Source: Rhodospirillales bacterium (GTDB taxonomy: Bacteria; Pseudomonadota; Alphaproteobacteria; Micavibrionales; Micavibrionaceae). From it: a stretch of DNA of 64,000 nucleotides. A program made the position numbers and the translations under genes. The notes beneath the pieces are model-generated. The model was not told the DNA's origin, made no database searches, and saw only the letters and a program-made list of their open reading frames with translations. Positions 62,833 through 64,000 of the stretch are shown one piece after another. How positions within the stretch are numbered: position 1 is the stretch's first letter; every line of letters starts with the position of its first letter. The DNA lies in assembly GCA_020638295.1 (NCBI GenBank), contig JACKIU010000001.1, forward strand, positions 496,001 to 560,000, given 5' to 3'.

Positions 62833-64000
62833 TTATTGCGCGCCGGAGCCTTGTTCGACCGCCGTATTCGCGAGCATATGGCTCAGCAGATTTTGCGTAG
62901 CTTTGCCGTCGGCCTGCAGATTGTGCGTGCGCTGATAGGAACGAATAGCGTCTTCGGTTAGCGGACCGCTGATCCCGTCTGCGGGGCCGGGATACAGGCC
63001 GCTGCGCATCAGATATTCCTGTACCTGCGCGGTCACGGCCTGCGCATTGTCCCCGGCCGATGTTTCTATGGCATTGGCCGCCTGCGCGCCCTCTTCAGTG
63101 CTCATACGATCCGCGATATCGTTGACATCATCCAAAGAGACTTTGAGCGTTTTGGCGAGTTGTTCGAGCGCCTGTTTGGCTTCAGGGCTGCCCTGATCGG
63201 CGGCGTTTTTGTACCAGACCAAGGCGCGGTCAGGCTCGGCCTGTCCCAACAGGCCGTTTTCATAGATCAGACCGAGATTATAGGCGGCTTCCATGATCCC
63301 GCTTTTCGCGGCATTTTCAAAATAGCGGGACGCTTTTTCCGCATCATAAGGCACCCCGATCCCTTCAATATAGGCAATACCCAGATTGTACTGGGCTTCG
63401 GGATGGCCGAGATTGGCCGCGCGAGTATACCATTCGATGGCTTGGCCGAGATTTTTCTCACCGCTCAGCCCCTGATGATTGAGCACGCCGAGATTATAGG
63501 CCGCATTGGCGACGCCGCGACTGGCGGCCTGTTCGAACCAGAATGCGGCGCGCGCGTAGTCCTGCTTTACGCCGCCGTGACCGGCGGTATAGATCGCGGC
63601 CAGATCATGCTGGGCTTCGGGAACGCCCTCAAAGGCTTGGGCTTCGATGTTTTTAATCACGTCCGGCAGGTTTGAATCGGGTTTTATCGCATTGCGCGGA
63701 TCGGTCAGGATGAGCGGGGGCAATTCTTTTGCCTCTGCCGACTTCGGCGTGGGTTCTTGCGGTGATTGCCGGGCCGGTGCGCTGGCCAGTTTTTGCGGCG
63801 CTGTTTCCTGCATGGCTTCCGGTTCCGCCTGTGGCGGGATGATATTTTCCGGCAAGGATTCACTTCCCGGATCAATATTATTGAGCGCTGCGACAACTGC
63901 GTCCGGGCTCCCTTCCAGCAAGGCTTCGACCTGCGCCTGATCGTTCAGGTTGAGCGTGCCGATATCATTTTGCGCCGGGTTCGCCGCCGGGATGGTTTCG
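62833..64000 (-). CDS. Sel1-repeat protein with peptidoglycan-binding C-terminus, 5' end outside window
   Basis: The frame is open to base 64000, so the start lies beyond the window. At least four Sel1 repeats are visible (AAYNLGVLNHQGLSGEKNLG, AQYNLGIAYIEGIGVPYDAE, AAYNLGLIYENGLLGQAEPD and one before them). They are followed by a peptidoglycan-binding domain (VQEYLMRSGLYPGPADGISG, EDAIRSYQRTHNLQADGKA). This order resembles the periplasmic end of the polarity factor PodJ. A PodJ-like role would fit the divK-pleD pair, but the diagnostic N-terminal part is not in the window. Confidence 0.85.
   Translation of the reverse strand, partial: ETIPAANPAQNDIGTLNLNDQAQVEALLEGSPDAVVAALNNIDPGSESLPENIIPPQAEPEAMQETAPQKLASAPARQSPQEPTPKSAEAKELPPLILTDPRNAIKPDSNLPDVIKNIEAQAFEGVPEAQHDLAAIYTAGHGGVKQDYARAAFWFEQAASRGVANAAYNLGVLNHQGLSGEKNLGQAIEWYTRAANLGHPEAQYNLGIAYIEGIGVPYDAEKASRYFENAAKSGIMEAAYNLGLIYENGLLGQAEPDRALVWYKNAADQGSPEAKQALEQLAKTLKVSLDDVNDIADRMSTEEGAQAANAIETSAGDNAQAVTAQVQEYLMRSGLYPGPADGISGPLTEDAIRSYQRTHNLQADGKATQNLLSHMLANTAVEQGSGAQ

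Overview
The window looks like a chromosomal segment of an alphaproteobacterium. The evidence is the divK-pleD pair, the short DnaA-like regulator HdaA, an EipB/DUF1849 envelope protein, an inositol-monophosphatase-type HisN, sdhC-sdhD-sdhA order, and a Sel1/peptidoglycan-binding protein resembling the end of PodJ. Several intergenic palindromes are of a kind common in Rhodospirillales-like genomes. I cannot fix the genus. No rRNA, tRNA, CRISPR array or prophage was seen.

Layout. 1-2.6 kb: sdhCD and the start of sdhA (leftward), with two foreign-looking small genes (a GxxExxY protein and a small membrane protein) between sdhD and sdhA. 2.7-7.2 kb: msrB, asd, a gene broken at an 8-C tract, and a soluble hybrid histidine kinase. 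7.2-18.0 kb: a type IVb-pilus-like locus (two pilin-like proteins, two bitopic membrane proteins, GspF/PilC-like platform, GspE/PilB-like ATPase, a Hydin-repeat/PilP-like protein, lipoprotein secretin, CheY-like regulator) and a divergent prepilin peptidase. 18.0-33.0 kb: CoA-transferase, pyrB, plsY, dprA, topA, rnr, rpmG, an ABC exporter, pleD, divK, eipB. 33.1-40.3 kb: degenerate GGDEF protein with a possible 3'UTR sRNA, a coiled-coil protein, a LysM protein, aspS broken by several indels, a small conserved gene, rnd, sixA. 40.3-40.8 kb: a 594-bp insertion element. 40.9-49.8 kb: hdaA, AI-2E exporter, DUF2066 protein, purM-purN, a tiny cytochrome-oxidase subunit IV-like gene, a 7TMR-DISM hybrid kinase, ndk. 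49.9-64 kb: a RelA/SpoT-like protein, a remarkable alaS, hisN, a lytic transglycosylase, a uracil-DNA glycosylase, ETF-QO, a TPR protein, ispE and a Sel1 protein running off the end.

The strongest novelty is alaS. It reads as one 1137-residue frame holding an in-frame RimJ/RimL-type GNAT acetyltransferase domain inside the alanyl-tRNA synthetase, plus a translated palindromic repeat. Other items of interest are a pilus locus whose PilP-like protein carries Hydin/ASPM-type repeats, a stand-alone RelA/SpoT-fold protein behind a palindrome-bearing promoter, a LysM gene whose ribosome binding site is locked in a hairpin, and a truncated transposase whose start signal comes from its own terminal repeat.

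Two essential tRNA synthetase genes (aspS, alaS) and one unknown gene carry small indels, mostly at or next to homopolymers. This suggests consensus errors in the assembly, and the reader should treat frameshifts here as unproven. Several dispersed palindromic repeat families occur between genes and may act as 3'-end structures or mobile repeats.

Functionally the window mixes central metabolism (TCA, aspartate family, purine and pyrimidine, isoprenoid), translation and RNA decay, envelope maintenance, and polarity, c-di-GMP and phosphorelay signalling around a surface pilus.
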